Assembly (NCBI GenBank): GCA_024400115.1
Contig: JAKSNF010000004.1
Coordinates: forward strand, 62,001-126,000
Length of the DNA: 64,000 bases
Source: Paludibacteraceae bacterium
GTDB taxonomy: Bacteria; Bacteroidota; Bacteroidia; Bacteroidales; Paludibacteraceae
Direction: 5' to 3'
Of this stretch, positions 32,285 to 44,706 are shown one piece after another; within the stretch, counting starts at the first letter, position 1, and every line of letters starts with the position of its first letter. Under the pieces are notes generated by a model, which saw only the letters and a list, made by a program, of their open reading frames with translations, was not told the DNA's origin and did no database searches. Both the position numbers and the translations under genes were made by a program.

Positions 32285-33421
32285 TTACCGATAGGGGACA
32301 TAACCATGACGGGGGTCTTCCAAACGCTGAGTACCATCGTAGATAACTTGCGTGGAAAGGACATCCGCTCCATAGACTTTCCTTAAGTAATCTAAGTTCG
32401 CAAAGAACGAGGAATGAACCGTAGTGGCAGACTTAATCTCATAAGCCCTAATCTGCATAGCCTGCTCCTGCACTAAATCCACTTCATGCTGAGACTTATC
32501 GCGATAAAAATAATAATTATTCTCCAATCCGGCATGATACAACTCTTTGACACGATCAGCAACCACCAAATTCTCAAACAGCGCTCCGCGCAGTGGACAA
32601 TTGGCAACATCTAACTCCGAGCGTAACCCTAAGAGATAACAAAGCAACCCCGTATCATAAAAATATATTTTAGGAGATTTGACGAGCCGTTTTCCCATAT
32701 TACGATAATAGGGCTGCAAGGTAAAGACAATATAAGAAGCCTGAAGAATACTCAACCAACTTTGCACCGTCTTAACCGATACCCCCACTTCTGCACTAAG
32801 ACTATTAGCATTAAACTCAGTGCCTACTCTGGTTGCACATAAACGAACGAACTTAGAAAACAGATCAATATCCTTCACATTCGTTATCATGCGCACATCG
32901 CGTAGCACATAGGTGGAGAAATACCCACTATACACCGCCTCTAGTGGACGCCCATCACCCCAAATAGCGGGGAAGAAACCACGAAGAAGTAAGGAGTCTG
33001 TGGAGAAAGCTCGTTGAGCTGACCCTAATTCATTGAGCGAGAAGGGAAGTAACTTCAAGACAGCCACCCTCCCTGCCAATGTTTGACTGATATTTTGTAA
33101 TAACAAGAAATTACTACTTCCCGTTAACACATAACGACGTGATTTATCTTCATCTACCAACACCTTAATGGCAGAAAAGACTTCCGGCAAATAATGAGCC
33201 TCATCAATAATAACTCCTTCTTTATACTTTCGCAACTCAGCATACATATCCCTTTGCATAGCTTCGCGAATGTCGGATTGCTCAAGATTAAGATAAGCAT
33301 AATGAGGAAAAACCATCTTGCATAAAGTGGTCTTACCCGATTGACGAGGTCCCGTAACAGAAATAACAGGGAACGACTGAGATAATAACTCTAATTGTGA
33401 TTGCAAGTCTCTATAATACAT
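32285..33421 (-). CDS. AAA_14 ATPase with DUF4143 domain
   Basis: A 378-residue ATPase of a widespread but poorly understood family. Seen: VISVTGPRQSGKTTLCKMVFPH (Walker A), GVIIDEAHYLPEV (Walker B), YVLTGSSNFLL, then the DUF4143 C-terminal region with GALFENLVV, NYYFYRDKSQHEVDLVQE and YEIKSAT, which resembles a restriction-endonuclease-like core. The frame could start at 33475, but that lies in the promoter (-7 at 33473-33480); the ATG at 33419-33421 (MYYRDLQ) fits. A single-gene unit between two operons; such genes are often variable between strains. Confidence 0.88.
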   Translation of the reverse strand: MYYRDLQSQLELLSQSFPVISVTGPRQSGKTTLCKMVFPHYAYLNLEQSDIREAMQRDMYAELRKYKEGVIIDEAHYLPEVFSAIKVLVDEDKSRRYVLTGSSNFLLLQNISQTLAGRVAVLKLLPFSLNELGSAQRAFSTDSLLLRGFFPAIWGDGRPLEAVYSGYFSTYVLRDVRMITNVKDIDLFSKFVRLCATRVGTEFNANSLSAEVGVSVKTVQSWLSILQASYIVFTLQPYYRNMGKRLVKSPKIYFYDTGLLCYLLGLRSELDVANCPLRGALFENLVVADRVKELYHAGLENNYYFYRDKSQHEVDLVQEQAMQIRAYEIKSATTVHSSFFANLDYLRKVYGADVLSTQVIYDGTQRLEDPRHGYVPYR

Positions 33422-33438
33422 AATGATAGGTGTAATTT

Positions 33439-33470
33439 GGACAAATTTGGAGTTCAATTCCAAATCCGTC
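33439..33470. repeat. Imperfect copy of the pyrG terminator hairpin in the ATPase leader
   Basis: A 31-base stretch repeats the hairpin at 33582-33614 almost exactly (TTTGGAGTTCAATTCCAAAT core, one arm altered near its base). It lies between the promoter and start of the ATPase gene, where it could act as an attenuator or hide the start region. Confidence 0.65.
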
Positions 33471-33472
33471 TG

Positions 33473-33504
33473 CAAAATTACTACTTTTTTATTATATATG
33501 CAAA
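33473..33504 (-). promoter_or_regulatory. Promoter of the DUF4143 ATPase gene
   Basis: Minus strand TTTGCATATAT, spacer, TAATTTTG with 20 bases between boxes. Transcription would start near 33466, inside the repeated hairpin. Confidence 0.8.
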
Positions 33505-33581
33505 TTTTTCAGCAAAAAAAATGTGTTTTTTGCCTTTTTCCTATATTTATCTGTTTACAAACCCTTTTATATACAAGAAAA

Positions 33582-33614
33582 GGACGGATTTGGAGTTCAA
33601 TTCCAAATCCGTCC
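33582..33614. terminator. Terminator hairpin after pyrG
   Basis: A perfect 13-bp stem, GGACGGATTTGGA with TCCAAATCCGTCC, and a 7-base loop (GTTCAAT). On the minus strand it comes 14 bases after the pyrG stop and is followed by TTTTCTTG, so it should end the glyA-pyrG operon. Confidence 0.85.
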
Positions 33615-33628
33615 ATATTTGACTCCTA

Positions 33629-36321
<2,693 letters not shown>

Positions 36322-36326
36322 ATTGT

Positions 36327-37400
36327 TTATTCTTTTTCTGGCTGCAATGTTAATGTATATAAGATGGCCTCGGCTTGGCGGAGGGCGTTACGTTTCTTTT
36401 GACCGGCGGCATAAAGGAAGACTTCTGCCGTAATCACCTGCTGACGGGACTCGTCCAAGACCGTGTGACTGACAAAAGGACCGCCCATGGCTTCGCCACC
36501 GTAGATCTTCCACAGACCGCGGAGCTCGGCAGTGTACTCGCCCGTCTCCTGTCGCCTGTCGCCTGTCGCCAATACCTTATATTGCGGAGGGAAGATGCGG
36601 TACTCGGTACCCATGTAGGAACCCTCGACGGAAGCCGTTACGACTTGACCTAAGACCTCATCACGCTTTTGACAGAGGTAATCCAAAGTGAAGGTGCGCT
36701 GATCCGTATAAGGGTACGAATAGATGACTAAGTCACGACGCATGGGACCTTTGTTGTTGCAACACCATATCAGTCGATAGTTTAGAGTGGAGAGTTTAGA
36801 GTTTAGAGTAGTGGAGAGTGTAGAGTGTAGAGTGGTGTCCATGATGAGGATGTAGTCCTCGGGGATGAGGAGGTCACAATGGAAATCACGTTGCAGAATA
36901 TGACGCGCGTCCTTATTGGTAGAAGCGCGATAGAAGCGCGTTTGGCGCTGTAACTCCTCGTTAACAAACCACTCGCGCACAGACTCGCTATTAGCCTCCC
37001 AATAAGCATCAAAATCAGCCCGATTAGGTGACTGAATACGATAAACGGCCTGCGGGTGAGACCATAGGTCACGACCGACTTTAACTTTGAGGGTGGTGTA
37101 TTTAGTGGAATCAATATCCACAATGAGGATATTACGCGTTGGTTGGAGGTAACTATCAAACTGCGAAGGAACGACATGCATAACCTTGAAATACGATTCC
37201 ATCTGCGGCAAACAGGGCATATCTGCCTCCATGACAGGTTTGACGACATCGTACACCGACTCCGAAGAAACGACTAAACATTCATAAATAGCCCCCGTGG
37301 CACTTACCTTGCCGGTTCTCGTATCGGCACAGCCGATTAGGAGTAGAGGAGTAGAGGTGTAGAGGAGGAGGGATAAGATATTAGTAATGAACTTTTTCAT
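36327..37400 (-). CDS. DUF4837 lipoprotein
   Basis: A predicted lipoprotein of 357 residues: a signal peptide ending in the lipobox LLLIGC (about residues 20-25), then a body typical of DUF4837, a Bacteroidota family of unknown function (VVSSESVYDVVKPVME, NILIVDIDSTKYTTLKVKVGRDLWSHPQAVY, YIGTEY-like MGTEYRIFPPQYKV). The gene carries three in-frame stretches of degenerate short repeats: in the signal peptide (37339-37372), at 36779-36836 (encoding TLHSTLSTTLNSKLSTLNY) and at 36544-36570 (encoding ATGDRRQETG). These look like insertions tolerated by the protein. It overlaps the nitroreductase gene by 20 bases. Confidence 0.88.
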   Translation of the reverse strand: MKKFITNILSLLLYTSTPLLLIGCADTRTGKVSATGAIYECLVVSSESVYDVVKPVMEADMPCLPQMESYFKVMHVVPSQFDSYLQPTRNILIVDIDSTKYTTLKVKVGRDLWSHPQAVYRIQSPNRADFDAYWEANSESVREWFVNEELQRQTRFYRASTNKDARHILQRDFHCDLLIPEDYILIMDTTLHSTLSTTLNSKLSTLNYRLIWCCNNKGPMRRDLVIYSYPYTDQRTFTLDYLCQKRDEVLGQVVTASVEGSYMGTEYRIFPPQYKVLATGDRRQETGEYTAELRGLWKIYGGEAMGGPFVSHTVLDESRQQVITAEVFLYAAGQKKRNALRQAEAILYTLTLQPEKE

Positions 37401-37884
37401 AGGGTAATTTGGATAAATCGTAGTCTTTTCGTTCTTCGTTCTTATAACCCACCGAGATGACGCAGAGGACAGTGAGGTTTTCGGGTATAGAAGCGATGCG
37501 TTTCACCAGTTCTTCGGCTCCTTCACGCTGATAGATTTGGCACCAGCATGCCCCTAAACCCTGATCGGCAGCAGCCAGTAAGAGGTTATGTGCGGCAATA
37601 GCGCCGTCCATCTGCCACGTGTCGGTTAAGGACGCATCGACAGCGACGACGATACCCGCCATGGCGGTATTGAACATACCGCTACCATAGGTGCGGCAGG
37701 AAGCCAAGGGACGGAGTTGCGTCTCGTCCGTGAGGACGTAGAACTGCCAAGGGTTAATGCGCTTGCCCGAAGGAGACATAAGGGCGCATTGGAGCATATA
37801 TTCTAACTTCTCCCGTTCTACGGGTTGAGAGGTGTATTGCCGTATCGAACGGCGTGATTGACAGATTTGAAGAAAAGATTTCAT
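37381..37884 (-). CDS. Nitroreductase-family flavoprotein
   Basis: A 167-residue FMN-dependent oxidoreductase: CQSRRSIRQYTSQPVEREKLEYML at the start gives the SRRS-R-y FMN-phosphate site, then SPSGKRINPWQFYVL, and AAADQGLGACWCQIY near residue 110. The length is typical of the short Bacteroidales members. Substrate unknown. It lies between an SDR gene (a 74-base gap filled with repeats) and DUF4837. Confidence 0.9.
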   Translation of the reverse strand: MKSFLQICQSRRSIRQYTSQPVEREKLEYMLQCALMSPSGKRINPWQFYVLTDETQLRPLASCRTYGSGMFNTAMAGIVVAVDASLTDTWQMDGAIAAHNLLLAAADQGLGACWCQIYQREGAEELVKRIASIPENLTVLCVISVGYKNEERKDYDLSKLPYEKVHY

Positions 37885-37890
37885 GTTTCT

Positions 37891-37956
37891 ACTAAACTCT
37901 AAACTTTATAACTAGACGGCTTCTCTAAACTCTAAACTCTAAACTTTAAACTCAAA
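37891..37956. repeat. Degenerate CTAAACT heptamer-like repeats between genes
   Basis: The plus strand repeats CTAAACTCTAAACT words about eight times with point changes and one unrelated interruption (ACTAGACGGC). It fills the gap between the SDR and nitroreductase genes. The same words, on the opposite strand, occur inside DUF4837 at 36779-36836. Confidence 0.8.
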
Positions 37957-37958
37957 GA

Positions 37959-38741
37959 CTAATGTTGGTATTTACCAACGAAGCGTATAGCGAGGCGGAC
38001 GAGGAAGTCGGGCGTGTGCTTCAATAACGGCGTGCATAGGTGATTGATGACACCGGGCATATCCGTTTTCTTCTTGGTTTTAAACAGTTTACGAAGGGCA
38101 CGCTTGACTAACTTTTCAGGCGGAATAGAGACCGTTAGGTTCACCGCTAATTTGCGCAGGTTAGGTGCTAAACCGAACAAAGCCGTATCTACCGCACCGG
38201 GGGTCATAACGAGTACATGCACGCCCTTGGGCATGAGTTCGTACCAAAGGGACTTACTGAAATTATAGATAAACGCCTTGGTGGAGTTATAGGTCTGGAT
38301 ACCCGGCATTGCCATCCACGCGGACATAGACGACATATTGAGTATATATCCCCTACCCCGCTTGACCATGTCCTCTCCAAAGAGGCGGCACAGTTTAGCG
38401 ACGGTTATCATATGCAGATTGAGCATAAGCTCAATGCGGCGCATAGAGGTCTCGCAATAGGGGTTGAAGAAGAACACGCCGGCGTTATTGATAAGGGTAT
38501 CCACAACGAGGTTATTGGTTTGACAGTAAGCGAAGAGTTGCTCCGCTGCGTCCTGTTGGCTGAGGTCAGCGTACTTGGCAATGGTCGTAACGCCGTACTG
38601 CTCATGCAGTTCAGCGGCGACGGCAGCCAGTTCCGCCTCTTGGTTACTGACGAGCAAGAGGTCGCTCTTGTAGTCACGCGCCAGTTGTGTGGCGTATTGC
38701 AAGCCTATTCCGGAGCTTGCGCCGGTTACTAAACTTAACAT
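37959..38741 (-). CDS. Short-chain dehydrogenase/reductase
   Basis: A 260-residue classical SDR of the YqjQ-like group: LVTGASSGIGLQYATQLA for NAD(P) binding, INNAGVFF, LNMSSMSAW with the catalytic Ser, and YNSTKAFIYNFS for Tyr-x-x-x-Lys. A basic, slightly hydrophobic C-terminus suggests loose membrane contact. Substrate unknown, lipid or ketone reduction being common in the group. It overlaps the phosphoribosyltransferase gene by 7 bases in the glyA operon. Confidence 0.88.
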   Translation of the reverse strand: MLSLVTGASSGIGLQYATQLARDYKSDLLLVSNQEAELAAVAAELHEQYGVTTIAKYADLSQQDAAEQLFAYCQTNNLVVDTLINNAGVFFFNPYCETSMRRIELMLNLHMITVAKLCRLFGEDMVKRGRGYILNMSSMSAWMAMPGIQTYNSTKAFIYNFSKSLWYELMPKGVHVLVMTPGAVDTALFGLAPNLRKLAVNLTVSIPPEKLVKRALRKLFKTKKKTDMPGVINHLCTPLLKHTPDFLVRLAIRFVGKYQH

Positions 38742-39238
38742 ATTCCAATATAAGGGTGCATGCGGTCACAGGAGCCTTGGCTATCTAAGCCGCAGCCGTA
38801 AAAGAAGTCGTCCGAATCGTCCACAATACAACTATCCAACACCAATCCCGATGTGTCCGTCGTGGTGCGAGACAGAAGGGTGAAGAAATGTACCGACTTA
38901 GCCTTACGACGCTGCAACATCTTCAAGATAGCACGAGACGTATTGCCCGTATCACATATATCATCTAACACAACGACATCCCTACCCTCTAAGGACGGGA
39001 TATCGAAATAGTCCCAAATCAAACGCTCACGAATGAAGCCATTATAAGAATGACCCTTCATGAAATAAACCTGATTACGCATGTCAGGCATACAATCAAA
39101 CACATGCATAGCAAACCACACACCGCCGTTCATCATTACGACATAGACGACGCTGTCATTTAGCACGCCACGCGTTTGCAGTTCTTTGACTGTTTGTTTT
39201 AAGCGTTCTGATACGAACGCAGCTTCATATTTTACCAT
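38735..39238 (-). CDS. hpt: Hypoxanthine phosphoribosyltransferase-like protein
   Basis: A type I phosphoribosyltransferase of 167 residues that would salvage hypoxanthine or guanine with PRPP. Seen: [16 protein letters not shown] (the PPi loop region) and [17 protein letters not shown], the PRPP-binding signature, followed by a C-terminal segment with [10 protein letters not shown], the base-pocket region of Hpt. It is somewhat short, and some positions (DDICDTG) are variant but standard. It overlaps glyA by 7 bases. Confidence 0.88.
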   Translation of the reverse strand: MVKYEAAFVSERLKQTVKELQTRGVLNDSVVYVVMMNGGVWFAMHVFDCMPDMRNQVYFMKGHSYNGFIRERLIWDYFDIPSLEGRDVVVLDDICDTGNTSRAILKMLQRRKAKSVHFFTLLSRTTTDTSGLVLDSCIVDDSDDFFYGCGLDSQGSCDRMHPYIGIC

Positions 39239-40512
39239 GCAAAGAGGGGATGTTGATTCATTTCACGATTAACCTCAGCGCGAACGGAGGCTATATTAGC
39301 CTCGCTAAGCGGATCAGACAGAACCTTGTCAATCAGATCAACAATCCAAGGCATCTTATCGTCCTTCAAGCCACGGGTAGTGATAGCCGGCGTACCGAAG
39401 CGGAGACCAGAGGTCTGGAAAGCCGAACGGGTATCAAAGGGTACCATGTTCTTATTGGTCGTAATGTCCGCACTAACGAGTGCTTGCTCAGCTACCTTAC
39501 CCGTCAAGTCGGGGTATTTGGTACGCAAGTCAACCAACATCGAGTGGTTATCCGTTCCGCCGGAGATGATCTTATAGCCCTTATCTATAAATGCTTGTGC
39601 CATGACGGCAGCGTTCTTCTTGACTTGCTTTTGGTAGGTAACAAATTCGGGTTGGAGAGCCTCCCCAAAAGCGACAGCTTTAGCGGCAATGACATGCTCT
39701 AACGGTCCGCCTTGCGTACCCGGGAAGACGGCAGAGTCGATGAGTGCGGACATCATCTTAATCTCGCCCTTAGGTGTGGTTTTACCCCACGGATTGGGGA
39801 AGTCCTTACCGATGAGGATAACGCCACCACGCGGGCCACGGAGGGTCTTGTGGGTAGTAGAGGTAACGATGTGTGCATACTTAACGGGGTTATCGAGCAA
39901 ACCGGCAGCAATGAGTCCGGCAGGGTGCGCCATATCAACCATAAAGATAGCGCCTATCTCGTCTGCCACCTTACGAATACGGGCATAATCCCATTCGCGT
40001 GAGTAGGCAGAAGCGCCTGCAATGATCAGTTTGGGACGCTCAGCAAGGGCTTTCTTCTCCAGTTCGTCATAGTCAACACGACCGGTAGCCTCATCCAAAC
40101 TATAATCGATAGCATGGAAAACGAGACCCGAGAAGTTCACAGCTGAACCGTGACTGAGGTGACCGCCGTGGGCAAGGTTGAGTCCCATAAACGTATCTCC
40201 GGGTTTGAGGCATGCCATAAAGACGCACATATTGGCTTGAGCACCGGAGTGCGGCTGCACATTGACGTACTCAGCGTTATAGAGCTTCTTGAGACGCTCG
40301 CGAGCTACATTCTCGCTCAAGTCCACAATCTCGCAACCACCGTAATAGCGGTGAGCGGGATAGCCCTCGGCATATTTATTGGTCATCACACTACCCATTG
40401 CCTCCATTACTTGGTCAGAAACAAAGTTCTCACTGGCAATAAGTTCAATTCCTTTCGTTTGACGCTCACGCTCCCGAGCAATGAGGTCGAAAATTTCCGT
40501 ATCGCGTAACAT
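39232..40512 (-). CDS. glyA: Serine hydroxymethyltransferase
   Basis: GlyA interconverts serine and glycine with tetrahydrofolate, the main source of one-carbon units. The 426 residues show [50 protein letters not shown], and [15 protein letters not shown] with the PLP Lys. Complete and ordinary. First gene of the operon that runs to pyrG, with its promoter at 40541-40572. Confidence 0.98.
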   Translation of the reverse strand: MLRDTEIFDLIARERERQTKGIELIASENFVSDQVMEAMGSVMTNKYAEGYPAHRYYGGCEIVDLSENVARERLKKLYNAEYVNVQPHSGAQANMCVFMACLKPGDTFMGLNLAHGGHLSHGSAVNFSGLVFHAIDYSLDEATGRVDYDELEKKALAERPKLIIAGASAYSREWDYARIRKVADEIGAIFMVDMAHPAGLIAAGLLDNPVKYAHIVTSTTHKTLRGPRGGVILIGKDFPNPWGKTTPKGEIKMMSALIDSAVFPGTQGGPLEHVIAAKAVAFGEALQPEFVTYQKQVKKNAAVMAQAFIDKGYKIISGGTDNHSMLVDLRTKYPDLTGKVAEQALVSADITTNKNMVPFDTRSAFQTSGLRFGTPAITTRGLKDDKMPWIVDLIDKVLSDPLSEANIASVRAEVNREMNQHPLFAW

Positions 40513-40540
40513 GGTAATTAAAATAATAAAAATTTTGCTG

Positions 40541-40572
40541 CAAAATTACGAAAAATAATTGACATCTCCAAA
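40541..40572 (-). promoter_or_regulatory. Promoter of the glyA-pyrG operon
   Basis: Minus strand TTTGGAGATG, spacer, TAATTTTG with 20 bases between boxes, 29 bases before the glyA start. Confidence 0.8.
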
Positions 40573-40628
40573 TTTTTCTACGTTTTTACGCAAAAGGGCA
40601 CAATAAAAAACACATTTTTTCAAAAAAA

Positions 40629-40660
40629 TTTGCATATATTAAAATAAAGTTGTAACTTTG
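40629..40660 (+). promoter_or_regulatory. Promoter of the surface protein-OmpA-nqr operon
   Basis: TTTGCATATAT, spacer, TAACTTTG with 20 bases between boxes. It is divergent from the glyA promoter. A leader of about 100 bases follows, with no clear hairpin. Confidence 0.85.
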
Positions 40661-40765
40661 CACGCTTTTTTGAGTGCGCGAGCACGACGTGTACGTTGGA
40701 CGCGTGATATATTTGGAAAAACGCACATAAAAGATGAAACTAAAACTAACTAAAATTTTAGGTAT

Positions 40766-43700
40766 ATGAAAAAGAGATTTTTACTTTTGTTTATGATTGC
40801 TTGTTCTTGCTTTATGTGGGGACAGAGCATCACGATTGAGACCCTTGACGATCTCATCGACTTGTTCACTAACAACGTGGCACAAAACGGCTATGCCGGT
40901 CAAACGATTGAGTTGAACAACGACTTGACCATCACTAAACCTTGGCGTCCGATTGGTACCGCTGCCCAGCCGTTCCAAGGTACGTTTAAGGGTAATGGAC
41001 ACGTCATTTCCGGATTAGGCGCCATCAGCGGAACCGATGGTGTAGGTTTATTCGGTTATGTAGGAGCTAACGGTACCATTCAAGAATTAGGTATCGGTAC
41101 GGGACACATTAAAACGATGAAGAACGATGTGTGCCAGAACATCGGTTCCCTTGCCGGACACAACGCCGGTAAGATTGTTCGCTGCTGGAACATGGCCACG
41201 ATTGAGGCTAACGGCACGAACGTAGGTGGATTAGTGGGACAGAACGCGGGTACGATTGAAGACTGCTACAATGCCGGTCCTATTCTTAAAGCGACCGATA
41301 TTATCGGCGGTTTAGTAGGTATGAACACGGGTAAAATCAACCGCTGCTACAATATCGGTTTTGCCCGTAATGGTTATGGACTGGTAGAAAAGAGCACCGG
41401 TACGATTACCGAGGGTTACTATGATAGTCAGTTATATGTCCAAATACCTGAGCCCTTCGAACATTTCGATCCCGAAGGCGTTACGGCAGTAGAGAAGACT
41501 GAAACGATGTTTAGTCTCTTTGCTTCGAGTGAGCAATGGACGAACAGTAATGATAACTATCCGATGTTGACTGTGTTTAAGGATCACGATGCAGCAAAAG
41601 TGAGTGTAGCTTCCGCTGATGTAGATCCCCTCGATGGCTCTTTAGTAGAAAACCACATGAATGTCTTGATTGGTTTCTTTAAAGTCAACACCGCTAATGG
41701 TGTTAGTTGGAACACAACGAGTACGGAGCAAGCCAACTGGGTATTTCCCATAAGTGGTAATGAATGGGGAATATCTCATCCTTGCCGTCCGACAGAATGT
41801 ATATTGACGGTAAGCAAGGGCAATCATGTACGTGAGGTATATGCTGCTCCCTTGCCGGTGAACCCCTTTGATCCGGGTGTTCTATTAGCCGATACACAAA
41901 CGATTTGCGTAGATGACACACTTTATTTCCAGCATGTTGAATATGTTACTTACGGAGATCCGGGTGGAGGTGTTTTGGATTACAAAATGTTGTTAATCGC
42001 CACTCAATTCAACTTTGATGGTGATTCGATTAAGAACGACACCATTCTCGATGCAGGATTTGGAGAATACTATGATTTGTTCTGGCACGGAGGACATTGG
42101 ATTCCCACTGAACCCGGTATTTATAAGATTAGACGTTATGCGGCAGATAGTCAATGTCATTTAGACTATGCAGAGGCGTATGGTTGTATACCTGTCATTG
42201 CACCGGATACGGTTAATCCCGGTGACATTAATGCTTCTGAGAGCGATTCTTTATGCTATGCCGACTCCGTTATCACCATCACCAATAAGGAATTGGCGGT
42301 TTGCCCGGGAACGAAGCTCCTATATTATTGGACGGTCAATGGCGATTCGATTGAGGGAGCCCATGCCGCTGATTTGGAGTACACATTACCGCAACCGGGT
42401 ACTTACTCTTTCCTTCGCTATGCTTATAACGACAAATGCACGAGTAAGGAAGAGGCTAAAGTAGCTCCGACCGAGTACAATGTAATATTGTTAGACGAAT
42501 TTAAGGAAGGGGAGATAAACAGTACCGACACCTTCCGCATTTGTAATCCGGAGGATGTAATTAGTTCGGTGGGTACCATCACGGCTACTGCGGCTACCGG
42601 CGGAGACAATAAGATTGGTTATCAATGGTATATGATTGCGGGCGAAACGGCAACAGCTATCAGTGGTGCCACCTCGCAAGACTTGACTTTGAGTGACGTA
42701 GCCGATCAATTGTCATTTGAGTTTGACAAGACCTATTCTATCTTCCGTATGGTGAACGACAGCATGTGTCAAACGGAGCCTATTTCGTCAAAGGATACCG
42801 TGGTTATTATCGTTTATCCCGAATTTAAAGTAGGTAATATCCCTGTCGCAGACGACTCCATTTGTTCAGAAGGGAATCACAAGGTAACCATTAATAGTGT
42901 AACGGATGCTACTTTTGGTTCGTTGGATGTTTACTATTTCTGGACGGTTCAATTTGCCAATGGTAATGAGGATTCGATACGAGGAGAGAATAACGCATCG
43001 TTGATCGACTATGCCGATTTCAGCGCTTCCGGAACGTACACTTTCCGCCGTTATGCTTACAACACCCTTTGCGTGGATAGAGACTATGCTAAAGTGGCAT
43101 TAGAGGAATATAAAGTAACGCTCTTGGAAGAGTTCAACCCCGGTTCTATCGTCTCTGACTCCATTGTGGTATGCACAGTAGAAGAAGCGTTGGCACTCAT
43201 CTCTACCATTCAAGGCAATCCCGCTACCGGTGGTGACGGAACGTATTTGTACAAATGGAATATGCGTGAAGAGGGAACGACGGATATGATACCCGATTCG
43301 ATAGCCAATGAGAAAGACTTAGATTTGACAAAAGTTACCTTACGACAAGGTTTCAAATATACGTTCTATCGTGAAGCCAAGGACGATTACTGCCAAACCG
43401 AGTGGCAACAAAGTGACAATACGTATGTCATTGAGATCTTCGGAGCCGTTACCGCTGGTGAGATTGAGAACAAGACGATTGACTCGACTTGTATGATAGC
43501 TTCACAGACGGAGCAGTTTGATGTAGTGATTGGTTCTGTTAAGGATGCCACCACACCCAAAGGCGACATCGTTTATACGTGGTATATGACCATCAATGGC
43601 GGTACTCCCGTTATCGTTGGTAATGATACGACCTTAACCTACACGATTGAAACGAAGGACATTACCGGACTGACCACCTACACGTTCTATCGTACCGCGA

Positions 43701-44671
43701 TGAATAGAAATTGCGACAGTGAGGAAGTGCGCGATGCAGGACAGACAACGGTACAAGTAAGTCTGACCGGAACCATTGATAAAGAGATTATTCTTTGTGA
43801 ATCGCAGTTCGTCAATGGCAAATACGATTATTACTATCCGGTGGACAATCCGTACCGTAAAGTTACGTTTGACTTGAACGATCCCAAACCGATTAGTTTC
43901 TCTGACCTTATGGCCAGCACTACTTGCCCACCCTACGTGACATTAACTCCGGTAATTATTCCTTCTCCGGCAATCTCGACAGAGAGTGAAGCTGAGATTT
44001 GTCAAGATGGTGAAGACGGCACCATAACCCTTTACTTCCTCATGGAAAAAGGTTCGGCTGATATGTACAGCATTGAGTTAAGTGAAGGTTTGAGACCGTA
44101 CTTTAACAACCAAGCTTACATCACTGGTGATTTGAACGAAGTGGTACACGAAGGCGAACGCGGTGCGATCACACTCCAATGCAGTCGTATCGGTTTATTA
44201 GGTGATAAGATTATGTATTTGCAAGTAGGAACCAAATCGGAGCAAAGCGGACAAGAGACTTGCTTCAGCGCTCCCAAGGAAATCCGATTACAGATAGCAC
44301 AAGGTGGTTATATCATGAGCAAGTACGACAAAGTGCTGTTCATTGACAATAACCCCAAGAAAGATACGGATCATAAGTTCATTGATTACCAATGGTATAA
44401 GAACGGTGCTCCCGTGGAAGGTGCTAAGGGTCAATATTATAGCGAAGGAGGCGAAATCCTTCATGGTAGTTATTTTGCTGACTTGACGTACTTAGAGAAC
44501 GGACAGCCCGTTGTACTACGTACCTGTACGATGGAGATGCCGATTGAGAACAGCAGAAGAACTGCCGTTCCTACGGAGAACATATCCAAGCAATTGGAGA
44601 ACGGACGAATCGTTATTCAACGTGGAGATGCGAAATTCGATGTATTAGGTAATAAAATCAGTAGTTTGTAA
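40766..44671 (+). CDS. Large secreted GLUG-repeat and Ig/PKD-like surface protein
   Basis: 1301 residues. The N-terminal signal peptide (about 1-20, ending SCFMWGQS) directs it out. Three to four GLUG motifs follow (GLFGYVGANG, GSLAGHNAGKIVRC, GGLVGQNAGTIEDCYN, GGLVGMNTGKINRCYN, about residues 95-200). The rest is at least five ~115-residue modules sharing the frame F-PG-I, C, Y-W, I-GA, YTF-R-A, C, as in Ig/PKD-like repeats. The end (QLENGRIVIQRGDAKFDVLGNK) looks like a degenerate type IX secretion sorting tail (pattern I--NG-IYI-RG---YNLLG), so cell-surface anchoring is likely. Role unknown; adhesion is a common guess for such proteins. First gene of the operon containing nqr. Confidence 0.85.
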   Translation: MKKRFLLLFMIACSCFMWGQSITIETLDDLIDLFTNNVAQNGYAGQTIELNNDLTITKPWRPIGTAAQPFQGTFKGNGHVISGLGAISGTDGVGLFGYVGANGTIQELGIGTGHIKTMKNDVCQNIGSLAGHNAGKIVRCWNMATIEANGTNVGGLVGQNAGTIEDCYNAGPILKATDIIGGLVGMNTGKINRCYNIGFARNGYGLVEKSTGTITEGYYDSQLYVQIPEPFEHFDPEGVTAVEKTETMFSLFASSEQWTNSNDNYPMLTVFKDHDAAKVSVASADVDPLDGSLVENHMNVLIGFFKVNTANGVSWNTTSTEQANWVFPISGNEWGISHPCRPTECILTVSKGNHVREVYAAPLPVNPFDPGVLLADTQTICVDDTLYFQHVEYVTYGDPGGGVLDYKMLLIATQFNFDGDSIKNDTILDAGFGEYYDLFWHGGHWIPTEPGIYKIRRYAADSQCHLDYAEAYGCIPVIAPDTVNPGDINASESDSLCYADSVITITNKELAVCPGTKLLYYWTVNGDSIEGAHAADLEYTLPQPGTYSFLRYAYNDKCTSKEEAKVAPTEYNVILLDEFKEGEINSTDTFRICNPEDVISSVGTITATAATGGDNKIGYQWYMIAGETATAISGATSQDLTLSDVADQLSFEFDKTYSIFRMVNDSMCQTEPISSKDTVVIIVYPEFKVGNIPVADDSICSEGNHKVTINSVTDATFGSLDVYYFWTVQFANGNEDSIRGENNASLIDYADFSASGTYTFRRYAYNTLCVDRDYAKVALEEYKVTLLEEFNPGSIVSDSIVVCTVEEALALISTIQGNPATGGDGTYLYKWNMREEGTTDMIPDSIANEKDLDLTKVTLRQGFKYTFYREAKDDYCQTEWQQSDNTYVIEIFGAVTAGEIENKTIDSTCMIASQTEQFDVVIGSVKDATTPKGDIVYTWYMTINGGTPVIVGNDTTLTYTIETKDITGLTTYTFYRTAMNRNCDSEEVRDAGQTTVQVSLTGTIDKEIILCESQFVNGKYDYYYPVDNPYRKVTFDLNDPKPISFSDLMASTTCPPYVTLTPVIIPSPAISTESEAEICQDGEDGTITLYFLMEKGSADMYSIELSEGLRPYFNNQAYITGDLNEVVHEGERGAITLQCSRIGLLGDKIMYLQVGTKSEQSGQETCFSAPKEIRLQIAQGGYIMSKYDKVLFIDNNPKKDTDHKFIDYQWYKNGAPVEGAKGQYYSEGGEILHGSYFADLTYLENGQPVVLRTCTMEMPIENSRRTAVPTENISKQLENGRIVIQRGDAKFDVLGNKISSL

Positions 44672-44706
44672 TGATTGGTAATTTTGTAATAAAGGAGGAC
44701 ACGATT

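Noticed and set aside
36779..37956. CRISPR array
   Set aside because: The repeats are 7-12 bases, contiguous and degenerate, with no spacers and no cas genes.
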